The position numbers and the translations under genes were made by a program. From assembly GCA_016788295.1 (NCBI GenBank), contig JAEUSY010000002.1, positions 1-64,000 on the forward strand: a stretch of 64,000 nucleotides of DNA, in the 5' to 3' direction. The notes beneath the pieces are model-generated. The model saw only the letters and a program-made list of their open reading frames with translations, searched no databases and had not been told where the DNA came from. Within the stretch, counting starts at the first letter, position 1; each line of letters starts with the position of its first letter. This document shows positions 38,201 through 45,330 of the stretch, piece after piece. The stretch is from Flavobacteriales bacterium (lineage in GTDB: Bacteria; Bacteroidota; Bacteroidia; Flavobacteriales_F; PHOS-HE28).

Positions 38201-38495
38201 AGAACGTGCTGGCGTACCAGTTGGCCACGCCCGGGGTGATGTCCTCGGGCTTGTTCACGTAGGGGATCGACTTGATCACCGGGGTCTCGCAAGCGGCCAG
38301 TGTGGCGGCGCCCAGTGAGAAGCCCAGGAACTTGAGGAAGTCGCGACGCCCGGTGCTGGCGCCTTGGAAGTTCTGGTCGCCCAACACCTGGTCAATGGCC
38401 AGGTCCTGTGGGAACTCGTTCTCCCGTCCCTTGATCGCTTCGGGGTGCTGATGCAGGTCCCCGAGGTCCATCCAGTATCGCTTCGTGCTCGACAT
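35289..38495 (-). CDS. actB: ACIII subunit ActB (molybdopterin-oxidoreductase-like iron-sulfur protein)
   Basis: 1068 residues from ATG 38495; the longer start at 38552 would overlap actA by 35 nt. A TAT-like motif (TGRRDFLKFLGFSLGAATLAAC) directs export. The large N-terminal part resembles the molybdopterin oxidoreductase fold but is known to lack the cofactor in ACIII. The C-terminal ferredoxin-like part carries cluster ligands in CNGCGACVTACNSENNIPVVG, CQHCNHAPCETVCPVAAT, RYCANNCPYKVRRFNW, CSMCVQSIQAGKL and TACSAAC, which fit three [4Fe-4S] plus one [3Fe-4S] cluster. An ActB-type fusion of both modules is typical. It transfers electrons between the quinol site and ActA. Confidence 0.95.
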   Translation of the reverse strand: MSSTKRYWMDLGDLHQHPEAIKGRENEFPQDLAIDQVLGDQNFQGASTGRRDFLKFLGFSLGAATLAACETPVIKSIPYVNKPEDITPGVANWYASTFYDGEDFASVLVKTREGRPIHVKGNTRFGINHNPKVGKGSINARINSSVLSLYDNERLKNPMHQGADATWADADKAISDKLAAAATAGKRIVVLTNTVISPSTKAAVAALKAKYATVEHVQYDTVSYSGLTNANAKSFGSRVMPSYDLTKADVIVSVDADFLSSWGSTTEHAWQYANRRDPNGAMNKHFQFEARMSLSGANADVRVPMKQSELPLAVISLHDHIAKKAGAASVGGSKAEIDAATAKAAEALWAAKGRCVVMAGSNNEGVQVLVNSINNMLGNYGSTIDLAGHTYFKQGDDAAVAQLVKDMNAGAIGALLIAGVNPAYSLPNAAEFKAGLGKVGLTVSFSGYADETASLCQWTCPDNHYLESWNDFLPKVGHYTLAQPAIRNLFNTRQWQESLLKWSGSTQSYHDFIRSTWEANMASRGVMGLFADQWNQAVHDGVYQAYAATPAPVTFAGDVNAAAAAAKQAAAGAGEWELVLYTTEAIGDGQHANNPWLQEMPDPLTKLTWDNYVCMAPADVERLKLNMYLGEKAPASLVTVKAGEREITLPVVPAPGQKAGTIAIAVGYGRGENGEKVGKAACITDHNGEFKPVGRNAYPLAAMVAGSMSFEVLNVTVTPTGATYPVAITQTHLTHMDRHSVVKETALGVYKAGDKSAYNHAHELAVHEDVNGDGKINAQDKKSVLEFDLWEEHPVEGVGHRWGLSIDLNSCNGCGACVTACNSENNIPVVGKDEVRRSREMHWLRLDRYFSSDTTKESAKADGLGKIDMYLKMEVPSESPKVVFMPVMCQHCNHAPCETVCPVAATTHSNEGLNQMAYNRCIGTRYCANNCPYKVRRFNWFNYVTEQFGEVNPAWDDLGRMVLNPDVTVRARGVIEKCSMCVQSIQAGKLAAKKAGTPVKDGDIQTACSAACGNGAIIFGDLNDKNSQVRGLATSDRSYHMLEEVGVQPNVNYLVKVRNVEEEAAHHA

Positions 38496-38517
38496 GTTCG
38501 GCGGCGCGGTTTCGGTC

Positions 38518-39852
38518 TTAGTAGTGGCACTTGGCGCATTCCCAGCCGCCAAGCTCCTTTACACTGATCTTGTCATCCTCGAGGTACTTCTTCAGCTCGC
38601 TGTGGCCGAGATCGGTCTCGTTCAAGCGGGCCATCACCTCATCGTAGTAGCCGTTGCCGGCCATCTTCACTTCCTTCTGGTTGTGGCAGTCGATGCACCA
38701 GCCCATGGTGAGGGGCGCCCACTGCTCGGCCACGTCCATCTTCTCGTCGATGGGGCCGTGGCACTCCTGGCATTCCAACTTGCCCACAGCCACGTGCTGA
38801 GCGTGGTTGAAGTAGGCGTGGTCGGGCAGGTTGTGCACCTTCACCCACTTCACGGGCTCGGTCTTGCCGGTGTACTGCTTGGTATTGGGGTCCCAGCCCA
38901 CGGCCGCGTAGATCTTGGCGATCTCCTTGGTACCCTCGGGCGAACGTCCCTCATTCACCGCCGTGTGGCAGTTCATGCAGATGTTGGTGCTGGGGATACC
39001 GGCATGCTTGCTCTTCTCCGCGCTGCTGTGGCAGTACTGGCAGTTGATGGCCAGATTACCCGCTTCAGACTTGCCAGCGTGCAACGTGTGGTTGAAGAGG
39101 ATGGGCTGCTCGGGCTTGTAGTGTTCCACCTCGTCGCCACCGTACACCCCGATCACCCAAGCGGCGTCCCAGAGCTTCAGCACGATGAACACCACGAAGA
39201 ACAGACCGATGATGCTCGCGAACGCTTTGTTGTTCCAAGCCCACTCGCGGATGCTCTGGCCCATGGTGCGCTCGGGCAGGGGCTGCTTGCCCTCGGCCTC
39301 TTGCACGGCATTGGCCAGGCCCTTCTTAACACCGCTGAGGCTGAGGGCCACGACCAGGAACAACAGGGCCAGCACCACCAGCCAAGGCCATGCGGCTCCG
39401 GCATCGTTCGGGCCTTGAGGCACGCGTGCACCGCCGCCATCGGCTGTCTTTGGAGCAGGAGGAGCATAGTTGTCAGCATAGTACAGGACCGCGTCGATCT
39501 CCTCGTTGGTGAGGGCCTGGGCGGTCATCACGCTCTTGTTCCACTTCGCGAAGAGCTCGTTGGCGTAGGCGTTACCCGTCTTCAGGTAGTCGCTGCTGTT
39601 CTTGATCCAGGCGTAGATGTCGCCCTTGCCTTCCCAACGTGCACGGGCACCTTTCAGGGCCGGGCCGGTAAGGTCCTTGTCGGGCTTGTGACAGGCTCCG
39701 CAGTTGCCTTTGAAGAGCTTTTCACCCGTGGCATACAACGCCGCATCCGCCGGCTGGGCGTGTACAGCAGTGAAGGAAAGGGTCAGGAAAAGCGCGAGGG
39801 TGGCGTAGAGGAGCCCGGTGGAACGTTCTGAAATCCTTGCTACAAGCGGCAT
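38518..39852 (-). CDS. actA: ACIII subunit ActA, multiheme cytochrome c
   Basis: 444 residues from ATG 39852. A signal/anchor (GLLYATLALFLTLSFTAVHA) is followed by a class I cytochrome c domain with GNCGACHKP (Cys51-His55). Two hydrophobic segments follow (WPWLVVLALLFLVVALSLSG and FASIIGLFFVVFIVLKLWDAAW), then a pentaheme domain with CQYCH, CMNCH, CQECH, CIDCH and CAKCH. That makes six CxxCH sites, one more than the classical pentaheme ActA, from an N-terminal monoheme fusion. It heads the act-cox operon, with an exact -7 element at 39894-39901 and a palindrome at 39951-39985. Confidence 0.95.
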   Translation of the reverse strand: MPLVARISERSTGLLYATLALFLTLSFTAVHAQPADAALYATGEKLFKGNCGACHKPDKDLTGPALKGARARWEGKGDIYAWIKNSSDYLKTGNAYANELFAKWNKSVMTAQALTNEEIDAVLYYADNYAPPAPKTADGGGARVPQGPNDAGAAWPWLVVLALLFLVVALSLSGVKKGLANAVQEAEGKQPLPERTMGQSIREWAWNNKAFASIIGLFFVVFIVLKLWDAAWVIGVYGGDEVEHYKPEQPILFNHTLHAGKSEAGNLAINCQYCHSSAEKSKHAGIPSTNICMNCHTAVNEGRSPEGTKEIAKIYAAVGWDPNTKQYTGKTEPVKWVKVHNLPDHAYFNHAQHVAVGKLECQECHGPIDEKMDVAEQWAPLTMGWCIDCHNQKEVKMAGNGYYDEVMARLNETDLGHSELKKYLEDDKISVKELGGWECAKCHY

Positions 39853-39893
39853 TCCGAGCAGTTTTGGAGGAGAAGGGCCCAATGGACCGGCCG

Positions 39894-39901
39894 CAAAAAT
39901 A
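39894..39901 (-). promoter_or_regulatory. TATTTTTG -7 element for the act-cox operon
   Basis: Exact TAnnTTTG on the minus strand, 42 nt upstream of the actA ATG, giving a ~35-nt leader. Confidence 0.55.
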
Positions 39902-39950
39902 AACGGGGAACCGATCGCGGCACGGCGCAAAGGCCCGGTTGCCATGGGGA

Positions 39951-39985
39951 TGTCACTATTTAGAGCCGGTCTAAATAAGGTGACA
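39951..39985. promoter_or_regulatory. Operator-like interrupted palindrome between actA and the SPOR gene
   Basis: TGTCAC-TATTTAGA, then GCCGG, then TCTAAATA-(AG)-GTGACA: an 8-bp perfect inner dyad plus a 6-bp outer dyad with a 2-nt bulge. It lies ~50 nt upstream of the act -7 element and ~45 nt upstream of the SPOR-gene -7 element, so one regulator could control both divergent transcripts. Confidence 0.6.
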
Positions 39986-40029
39986 CTGTTCCACAGCACG
40001 TCGCAACCCCGACCAGCGCGGATGCGGCA

Positions 40030-40037
40030 TACTTTTG
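40030..40037 (+). promoter_or_regulatory. TACTTTTG -7 element for the SPOR gene
   Basis: Exact TAnnTTTG, 15 nt before the ATG at 40053, implying a very short leader of about 10 nt. Confidence 0.45.
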
Positions 40038-40052
40038 GCCCTCCCCAACCGC

Positions 40053-40514
40053 ATGCGTAACCTCTTGTTCATCGGCCATTTTTTAGTCGCATCCGCATGG
40101 TCCGTGGCCCAGGAGCCAACGCGTGTGTTCGAGCCCTACAAGCCTGTACCGCAATCCGTGGACACCCCGGCCACGGCACCGCCGGGCCAGATCACGGTAA
40201 CCATCGATCCGCGCATCGACGCCACGGTAACACGCTACACCGAACTGAAGCATCCGCAACGGGGCTACCGTGTGCAGATCTTCCTGGGCGACCGCAAGAC
40301 CGCCGAGGACCACAAGCGCACCTTCCTACAGAAGTACCCCGATGTGCCGGCCTATATGAGCTTTTTGGCCCCCAACTTCCGCTTGCGTGTGGGCGACCTG
40401 CGCACCCGCCTGGAGGCCGAACGGTTGCTACGCGACCTGAAGACGCTGTACCCCGGCAGCTACATCGTGCCGGACGAGATCGAGATGCCGCGCCTGCCGG
40501 AGCCGCCGAAGTGA
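40053..40514 (+). CDS. SPOR-domain protein
   Basis: 153 residues with a signal peptide (MRNLLFIGHFLVASAWSVAQ) and a C-terminal SPOR/RNP-like fold (RGYRVQIFLGDRKTAEDHKRTF, APNFRLRVGDLRTRLEAERLLRDLK, YPGSYIVPDEIEMP). SPOR domains bind septal, denuded peptidoglycan, so a periplasmic cell-wall or division role is likely. It is transcribed away from the act-cox operon, sharing the regulatory spacer, and ends at a bidirectional terminator before infB. ATG at 40053 was chosen; the TTG at 40035 is not supported. Confidence 0.82.
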   Translation: MRNLLFIGHFLVASAWSVAQEPTRVFEPYKPVPQSVDTPATAPPGQITVTIDPRIDATVTRYTELKHPQRGYRVQIFLGDRKTAEDHKRTFLQKYPDVPAYMSFLAPNFRLRVGDLRTRLEAERLLRDLKTLYPGSYIVPDEIEMPRLPEPPK

Positions 40515-40538
40515 TCGGCACACCGACCCACACCAACA

Positions 40539-40564
40539 AAAAGGCCCCGTTCCCGGGGCCTTTT
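40539..40564. terminator. Bidirectional terminator between the SPOR gene and infB
   Basis: Arms aaaaggcccc / ggggcctttt (10 bp perfect) with a 6-nt loop, A-tract on one side and T-tract on the other, in the 70-nt convergent gap. Confidence 0.9.
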
Positions 40565-40584
40565 GCTTTCGTTCAATGTGTTGA

Positions 40585-43341
40585 TCACTCGCCCAGCGTG
40601 CGCTTCACCTCTTCGATGGTGAAGGCCTCGACGGTATCGCCCACCTTGATGTCGTTGAAGTTCTTGATGGATAGGCCGCACTCGTAACCGTGGCTCACCT
40701 CCTTCACCTCGTCCTTGAAACGCTTCAGCGCATCCAGGTCGCCGGTGTACACAACGATACCATCGCGGATGAGGCGGACCTTGTGCTTGCGCTCGATCTT
40801 TCCGTCGAGCACGTAGCAACCGGCCACGGTACCCACTTTGCTGATCTTGAAGACCTCGCGCACCTCGGCCGTACCGGTGACCTTCTCCACCTCCTTCGGT
40901 GCCAGCATGCCTTCCATGGCCTGCTTGATCTCCTCGATGGCGTCGTAGATGATGGAGTACATCCGGATGTCGATCTCTTCCGACTCGGCCAGCTTGCGGG
41001 CACCCGGGGTGGGACGCACCTGGAAGCCCACGATGATGGCGTTGGACGCGGTGGCGAGCAGCACGTCGCTCTCGGCGATCGGACCCACGGCGCGGTGGAT
41101 CACGTTCACCTTGATCTGCTCGGTGGTGAGCTTCAACAGCGAATCGGTGAGCGCTTCCACGGAACCGTCCACGTCGCCTTTCACGATCAGGTTCAGCTCC
41201 TTGAAGTCGCCAATGGCGAGGCGGCGACCGATCTCGTCCAGCGTGATGTGCTTGTGCGTGCGGATGCCCTGTTCGCGCTGCAGCTGTGTGCGGCGGGTGG
41301 CAATGGCGCGTGCATCGCGCTCATCCTCGAACACCTGGAAGGTATCGCCCGCGTTGGGCGCACCGTCGAGACCGAGAATCGATACCGGCGTGGAGGGCGG
41401 TGCCTCGGCGACCTGCTGTCCACGCTCATTGAACATGTTGCGGATACGGCCACTGAACTGACCGGCCAGGATGATGTCGCCCTTGCGCAGGGTACCACCG
41501 TCCACCAGCAGAGTGGTCACGTAACCGCGACCCTGTTCCAGCGTGCTTTCGATGACCACACCGTGTGCGCGCTTGCCCGGATCGGCCTTCAGGTCCAGCA
41601 GATCGGACTCCAACAGCACCTTCTCCAGCAGTTGGTCCACGCCCTGGCCTTTCTTGGCGCTGATCTCCTGCGTTTGGAACTTGCCGCCCCACTCCTCCAC
41701 CAGGATATTCATCTGGCTGAGCTGTTCGCGGATCTTCTCGGCGTTGGCACCGGGCTTATCGATCTTGTTGAAGGCGAAGACCATGGGTACGCCAGCGGCC
41801 TGTGCGTGGTTGATGGCCTCGCGCGTCTGGGGCATCACGCTGTCGTCGGCCGCGATCACGATGATGGCGATGTCGGTGACCTGCGCACCGCGGGCACGCA
41901 TGGCGGTAAAGGCCTCGTGACCGGGCGTATCGAGGAAGGTGATCTTCTTGCCGTTCTCCAGCTTCACGCTGTAGGCACCAATGTGCTGGGTGATACCACC
42001 GGCCTCACCGGCGATCACGTTGGCCTTGCGGATGTAGTCGAGCAATGAGGTCTTACCGTGGTCAACGTGACCCATGACGGTAACGATGGGCGGACGACCG
42101 ACCACACGCATGGGGTCATCGGCCTCTTCCTGCGTGTCCTGTTGCACGTCGGCACCAACGAACTCCACCTTGAAGCCATACTCCTCGGCGATCACCGAGA
42201 GGGTCTCGGCATCGAGGCGCTGGTTGATGCTCACCATCATGCCCAGGCTGAAGCAGGCCTTGATGATGTCCGTTACGGGCACGCTCATCATGGAAGCCAG
42301 CTCGCTCGCGGTAACGAACTCGGTGACCTTGAGGGTCTTGCCGGCCAGGTCGCGTGCGGCCTGTTCCTCCTCGAAACGCTGGTAACGCTGGTCGCGCTTG
42401 TCGCGGCGGATCTTGGAGCCCTTGCTCTTGCTGCCACCGGTAAGGCGGGCGAGGGTCTCGCTCACCTTGCGCTTCACGGCGTTCTCGTCCAGCTCGCCGG
42501 GACGGCCGGGACCGCCAGCGGGGCTGCGTTGTTCCTGTTGTACAGCGCGGTCCACGTTCACGGGACCCGGCTTCACGATGCGCTTGCGGCGACCGCGTTC
42601 GTCGGGGCGTTCGGCGGGCTTGCGCTCCTTCTCCACGGGCAGTTCGATCTTGCCCAGGGTCTTCAGGCCGGCCAGTTTCTGCACGTTCACCCGGATGGTC
42701 TCGGGCTCGACCGGTGCAGTGGGTGCGGCGGGTTCCGCAGGGGCTTCAGGCACAGCGGGCGGCGCTTCGGCCACCGGTGCTGTGGGTGCGGGTGCCGGAG
42801 CGGCGGGCGCAGCGGCAGCGGGTGCTTCCTCCTTGGCCGGAGCGGCCTTGGCGCCCTTGCCTTTGGCGGCCTTGCTGTCCAGGTCGATCTTGCGGACCAC
42901 CTTCACGCCGGCCTTTTCGGCCTTGGCCTTGATCACTTCGGGCTCCGCGGTGTCGGCCACAGGAGCGGCAGGCACTTCGGCGGGCGGGGGCGGGGGCGGG
43001 GGCGGCGCGGGTGCGGCCACAGGCGCTTCGGGTTCAGCCTTGGCCTTGGGCTCGGGCTTCGGTTCCGGCTTGGGTTCGGCCTTGCTGGCGGCGGTGGCCA
43101 CAGCGATGGTCTCCCGCTCGTGGCGCTGCTGCACCACTTGCTGGCTCTTGGCCTTGATCTCCTTGTCGGTGCCGAACTCGGCCATGAGCAGGTCGTAGAG
43201 GTCCCCCGCGATCTTGGTGTTGGGGTTGCTCTCCACCTTGTGGCCCTTCTTCTCCAGGAACTCCACCACGGTATGCACACCGAGGTTGAATTCCCGCGCC
43301 ACTTTGCTCAATCGTAGTCCCTTATCCGTCGCTTCGCTCAT
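40585..43341 (-). CDS. infB: Translation initiation factor IF-2
   Basis: 918 residues. It places fMet-tRNA on the 30S subunit and promotes subunit joining by GTP hydrolysis. The N-terminus has the IF2_N motif ([21 protein letters not shown]), then a long Lys/Glu/Ala/Pro linker that includes eight consecutive prolines (42978-43010). The GTPase domain shows G1 [13 protein letters not shown]3 DTPGHE and G4 NKIDKPGA, and domains II-IV follow ([20 protein letters not shown] ... [11 protein letters not shown]). It is the last gene of rimP-nusA-infB and ends at the shared terminator. Confidence 0.98.
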   Translation of the reverse strand: MSEATDKGLRLSKVAREFNLGVHTVVEFLEKKGHKVESNPNTKIAGDLYDLLMAEFGTDKEIKAKSQQVVQQRHERETIAVATAASKAEPKPEPKPEPKAKAEPEAPVAAPAPPPPPPPPAEVPAAPVADTAEPEVIKAKAEKAGVKVVRKIDLDSKAAKGKGAKAAPAKEEAPAAAAPAAPAPAPTAPVAEAPPAVPEAPAEPAAPTAPVEPETIRVNVQKLAGLKTLGKIELPVEKERKPAERPDERGRRKRIVKPGPVNVDRAVQQEQRSPAGGPGRPGELDENAVKRKVSETLARLTGGSKSKGSKIRRDKRDQRYQRFEEEQAARDLAGKTLKVTEFVTASELASMMSVPVTDIIKACFSLGMMVSINQRLDAETLSVIAEEYGFKVEFVGADVQQDTQEEADDPMRVVGRPPIVTVMGHVDHGKTSLLDYIRKANVIAGEAGGITQHIGAYSVKLENGKKITFLDTPGHEAFTAMRARGAQVTDIAIIVIAADDSVMPQTREAINHAQAAGVPMVFAFNKIDKPGANAEKIREQLSQMNILVEEWGGKFQTQEISAKKGQGVDQLLEKVLLESDLLDLKADPGKRAHGVVIESTLEQGRGYVTTLLVDGGTLRKGDIILAGQFSGRIRNMFNERGQQVAEAPPSTPVSILGLDGAPNAGDTFQVFEDERDARAIATRRTQLQREQGIRTHKHITLDEIGRRLAIGDFKELNLIVKGDVDGSVEALTDSLLKLTTEQIKVNVIHRAVGPIAESDVLLATASNAIIVGFQVRPTPGARKLAESEEIDIRMYSIIYDAIEEIKQAMEGMLAPKEVEKVTGTAEVREVFKISKVGTVAGCYVLDGKIERKHKVRLIRDGIVVYTGDLDALKRFKDEVKEVSHGYECGLSIKNFNDIKVGDTVEAFTIEEVKRTLGE
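42978..43012 (-). other. Proline run of infB with guanine-rich template strand
   Basis: The plus strand carries (GGGGGC) units between shorter G tracts, encoding eight prolines on the minus strand. It resembles the tonB linker at 8755-8790 at both DNA and protein level. Four or more G-runs of at least three make quadruplex formation possible. Confidence 0.6.
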
Positions 43342-43416
43342 GCAATGCCTGTTGTCCGTTGTGCCTCCGAATCCCTATTGTACCGTGCCATGGCCATGCC
43401 TGGCGCTTGTTCCCGA

Positions 43417-44655
43417 TCAGGCCTCCAGTTCCGTCTTGAGGATGCGCAACACCTCGGCGATGGTCTCCTCCTCCAGGTCGGTGCGGCGCACCAGTTCCTC
43501 GGCGGAGATATCCAGCACGCTGCGTGCGGTGTCGCATCCGATCGTCTTCAGTTCGTCGATGATCCACTGATCGATCTCGTCGGCGAAATCGTCCAGGGCC
43601 ACGTCGTCGCTCACCTCATCGGTATCGCGGTAAACGTCGATATCGAAGCCCGTGAGACGACCGGCCAGCTTGATGTTGTGGCCACCCTTGCCAATGGCGA
43701 GCGCCACCTGGTCGGGCTTCATGTACACCTCGGCACGCTTGTGCTCCTGGTCCAGCTTGATGTCGCCCACCTTGGCGGGGCTCAGCGCGCGCTGGATCAG
43801 CAGTTGTTCGTTGCTGGTGTAGTTGATCACATCGATGTTCTCGTTGCGCAGTTCGCGCACAATGCCGTGGATACGGCTGCCCTTCATGCCCACGCAGGCG
43901 CCCACTGGGTCGATGCGGTCGTCGTAGCTCTCCACGGCCACCTTGGCACGCTCACCGGGTTCGCGCACAATGCGCTTGATGGTGATGAGGCCATCGGCCA
44001 CTTCAGGCACTTCCTGCTCGAACAGCTTGGCGAGGAACTCGGGAGCGGTACGGCTCAGGATCACCTTGGGCGAGTTGTTGTACATCTCCACCTTCCACAC
44101 CACGGCGCGCACGCTGTCGCCCTTCTTGAAGAAATCGGTCTTGATCTGCTGGTCCTTGGGCAGCACCAGTTCGTTGCCTTCGTCGTCCAGGATCAGCGTT
44201 TCGCGCTTCCAGATCTGGTACACCTCGCCGGTAATGATCTCGCCCACGCGGTCGGCGTACTTCTTATAGAGGTGGTCCTTTTCCAACTCCATGATCCGGC
44301 TCTGCAGGTTCTGCTTGAGGGCCAGGATGTTGCGGCGGCCGAAGTCCTCGATCTTCACCTCCTGGCTCACCTCTTCGCCCACCTCGTAGTCGGGCTCGAT
44401 CTTGCGGGCCTCGGCCAGCTCGATCTCCAGGTTGTCATCCTCGCTGAAGCCATCCTCCACGATCACGCGGTTGAGCCAGATCTCCAGGTCACCACGATCG
44501 GGGTTGATGATGATGTCCACATTGGCCTCTTCCCCGAAGCGTTTCTTCACCACGCCACGGAAGACATCCTCCAGGATGCCCATCATGGTTACGCGGTCGA
44601 TGTTCTTGATGTCCTTGAAATCCCCGAAGGATTCGATGAGGTTCACAGTGGCCAT
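43417..44655 (-). CDS. nusA: Transcription termination/antitermination factor NusA
   Basis: 412 residues. NusA binds RNA polymerase and nascent RNA to modulate pausing, termination and antitermination. Present are the N-terminal polymerase-binding domain (LIESFGDFKDIKNIDRVTMMG), an S1 domain (DRVGEIITGEVYQIWKRETLI), and KH domains with SRTAPEFLAKLFEQEVPEV, VGACVGMKGSRIHGIVREL and LAIGKGGHNIKLAGRLTG. A short acidic C-terminus (TIAEVLRILKTELEA) is typical of Bacteroidota, without the E. coli repeats. It lies 8 nt after rimP, in the conserved order. A terminator-like hairpin in the operon leader could be a target for autoregulation. Confidence 0.97.
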   Translation of the reverse strand: MATVNLIESFGDFKDIKNIDRVTMMGILEDVFRGVVKKRFGEEANVDIIINPDRGDLEIWLNRVIVEDGFSEDDNLEIELAEARKIEPDYEVGEEVSQEVKIEDFGRRNILALKQNLQSRIMELEKDHLYKKYADRVGEIITGEVYQIWKRETLILDDEGNELVLPKDQQIKTDFFKKGDSVRAVVWKVEMYNNSPKVILSRTAPEFLAKLFEQEVPEVADGLITIKRIVREPGERAKVAVESYDDRIDPVGACVGMKGSRIHGIVRELRNENIDVINYTSNEQLLIQRALSPAKVGDIKLDQEHKRAEVYMKPDQVALAIGKGGHNIKLAGRLTGFDIDVYRDTDEVSDDVALDDFADEIDQWIIDELKTIGCDTARSVLDISAEELVRRTDLEEETIAEVLRILKTELEA

Positions 44656-44663
44656 GGCCAGGT

Positions 44664-45128
44664 TCAGTTGAACGTGATGGTTGCTTTGGTCGACTTGATC
44701 CCTGCTAAGGGGATGATGGTAATGTCCTCGTCCAGTTTGGGCAGGCGGCCCTTCACCTTGCTGGGGTGCTGTATGCGCAGGCCCAGCTGTTCGGCATCGG
44801 CGCTTTCCAGGCGACCCTCCAGTGCGGTACCGTCGGTGAGCAGCACCTGCACAATGCGGCCGGTGTGCTTCTGGTACTGCCGGGCCACTTTGAAGGGGCG
44901 GCCCATGCCGGGGCTGCTGAACTGCAGTTCGCAGTCGTCGGCGGCCTCGGCCAGGTCATCGCGCACGGCCTTGTTCAGGTCGGCCAGTTCCTGCAGGGTA
45001 ATGGCGCGGTCGTTGTCCACCTCCACCACCACCTTGCCGCCGGGGCGCACGTCCACATCCACCAGGAAGTGTGTGGTGCCTTCCAAGTGCCGTTCTACGC
45101 TGCGTTTCACCTGCTCTGCCGTGACCAT
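44664..45128 (-). CDS. rimP: Ribosome maturation factor RimP
   Basis: 154 residues, the usual length. RimP assists 30S subunit maturation. The N-terminal domain (VKRSVERHLEGTTHFLVDVDVRPGGKVVVEVDND) and C-terminal SH3-like domain (YQKHTGRIVQVLLTDGTALEGRLESA) are evident, with the family motif LQFSSPGMGRPFKV. ATG at 45128 matches the family start. It heads the rimP-nusA-infB operon; an exact TACATTTG (45203-45210) and a hairpin with U-tract (45157-45180) lie upstream. Confidence 0.95.
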   Translation of the reverse strand: MVTAEQVKRSVERHLEGTTHFLVDVDVRPGGKVVVEVDNDRAITLQELADLNKAVRDDLAEAADDCELQFSSPGMGRPFKVARQYQKHTGRIVQVLLTDGTALEGRLESADAEQLGLRIQHPSKVKGRLPKLDEDITIIPLAGIKSTKATITFN

Positions 45129-45156
45129 ACTGTACTGAACGTCAGGGGTATGGAAC

Positions 45157-45180
45157 AAAAAAGAGGGGCGGTCCCCTCTT
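45157..45180 (-). terminator. Terminator hairpin upstream of rimP, possible attenuator
   Basis: Arms aagagggg / cccctctt (8 bp, loop cggt at 45169-45172) followed on the minus transcript by six U. It lies 29 nt upstream of the rimP ATG and downstream of the putative rimP -7 element, so it would be in the leader as well as ending the YwqK-repeat gene transcript. Confidence 0.85.
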
Positions 45181-45202
45181 CCTCTTCCGCCAACTAACGC
45201 GG

Positions 45203-45210
45203 CAAATGTA
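45203..45210 (-). promoter_or_regulatory. TACATTTG -7 element for rimP-nusA-infB
   Basis: Exact TAnnTTTG on the minus strand. A start ~7 nt downstream would yield a ~68-nt leader containing the hairpin at 45161-45180. Confidence 0.45.
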
Positions 45211-45330
45211 GGCATTTCATCCGTGCCCACGGCCGAACACCACGCATATGCTGTTCAGTCGCAGGCCATAATGCATTGGTTCGAACCAAAGTCGTGGTGC
45301 GTGTTGCACCAGAGCTACACTCCTACCCGC

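Noticed and set aside
43345..45138. 597-codon plus-strand frame
   Set aside because: Lies opposite nusA and rimP, which are conserved and full length.
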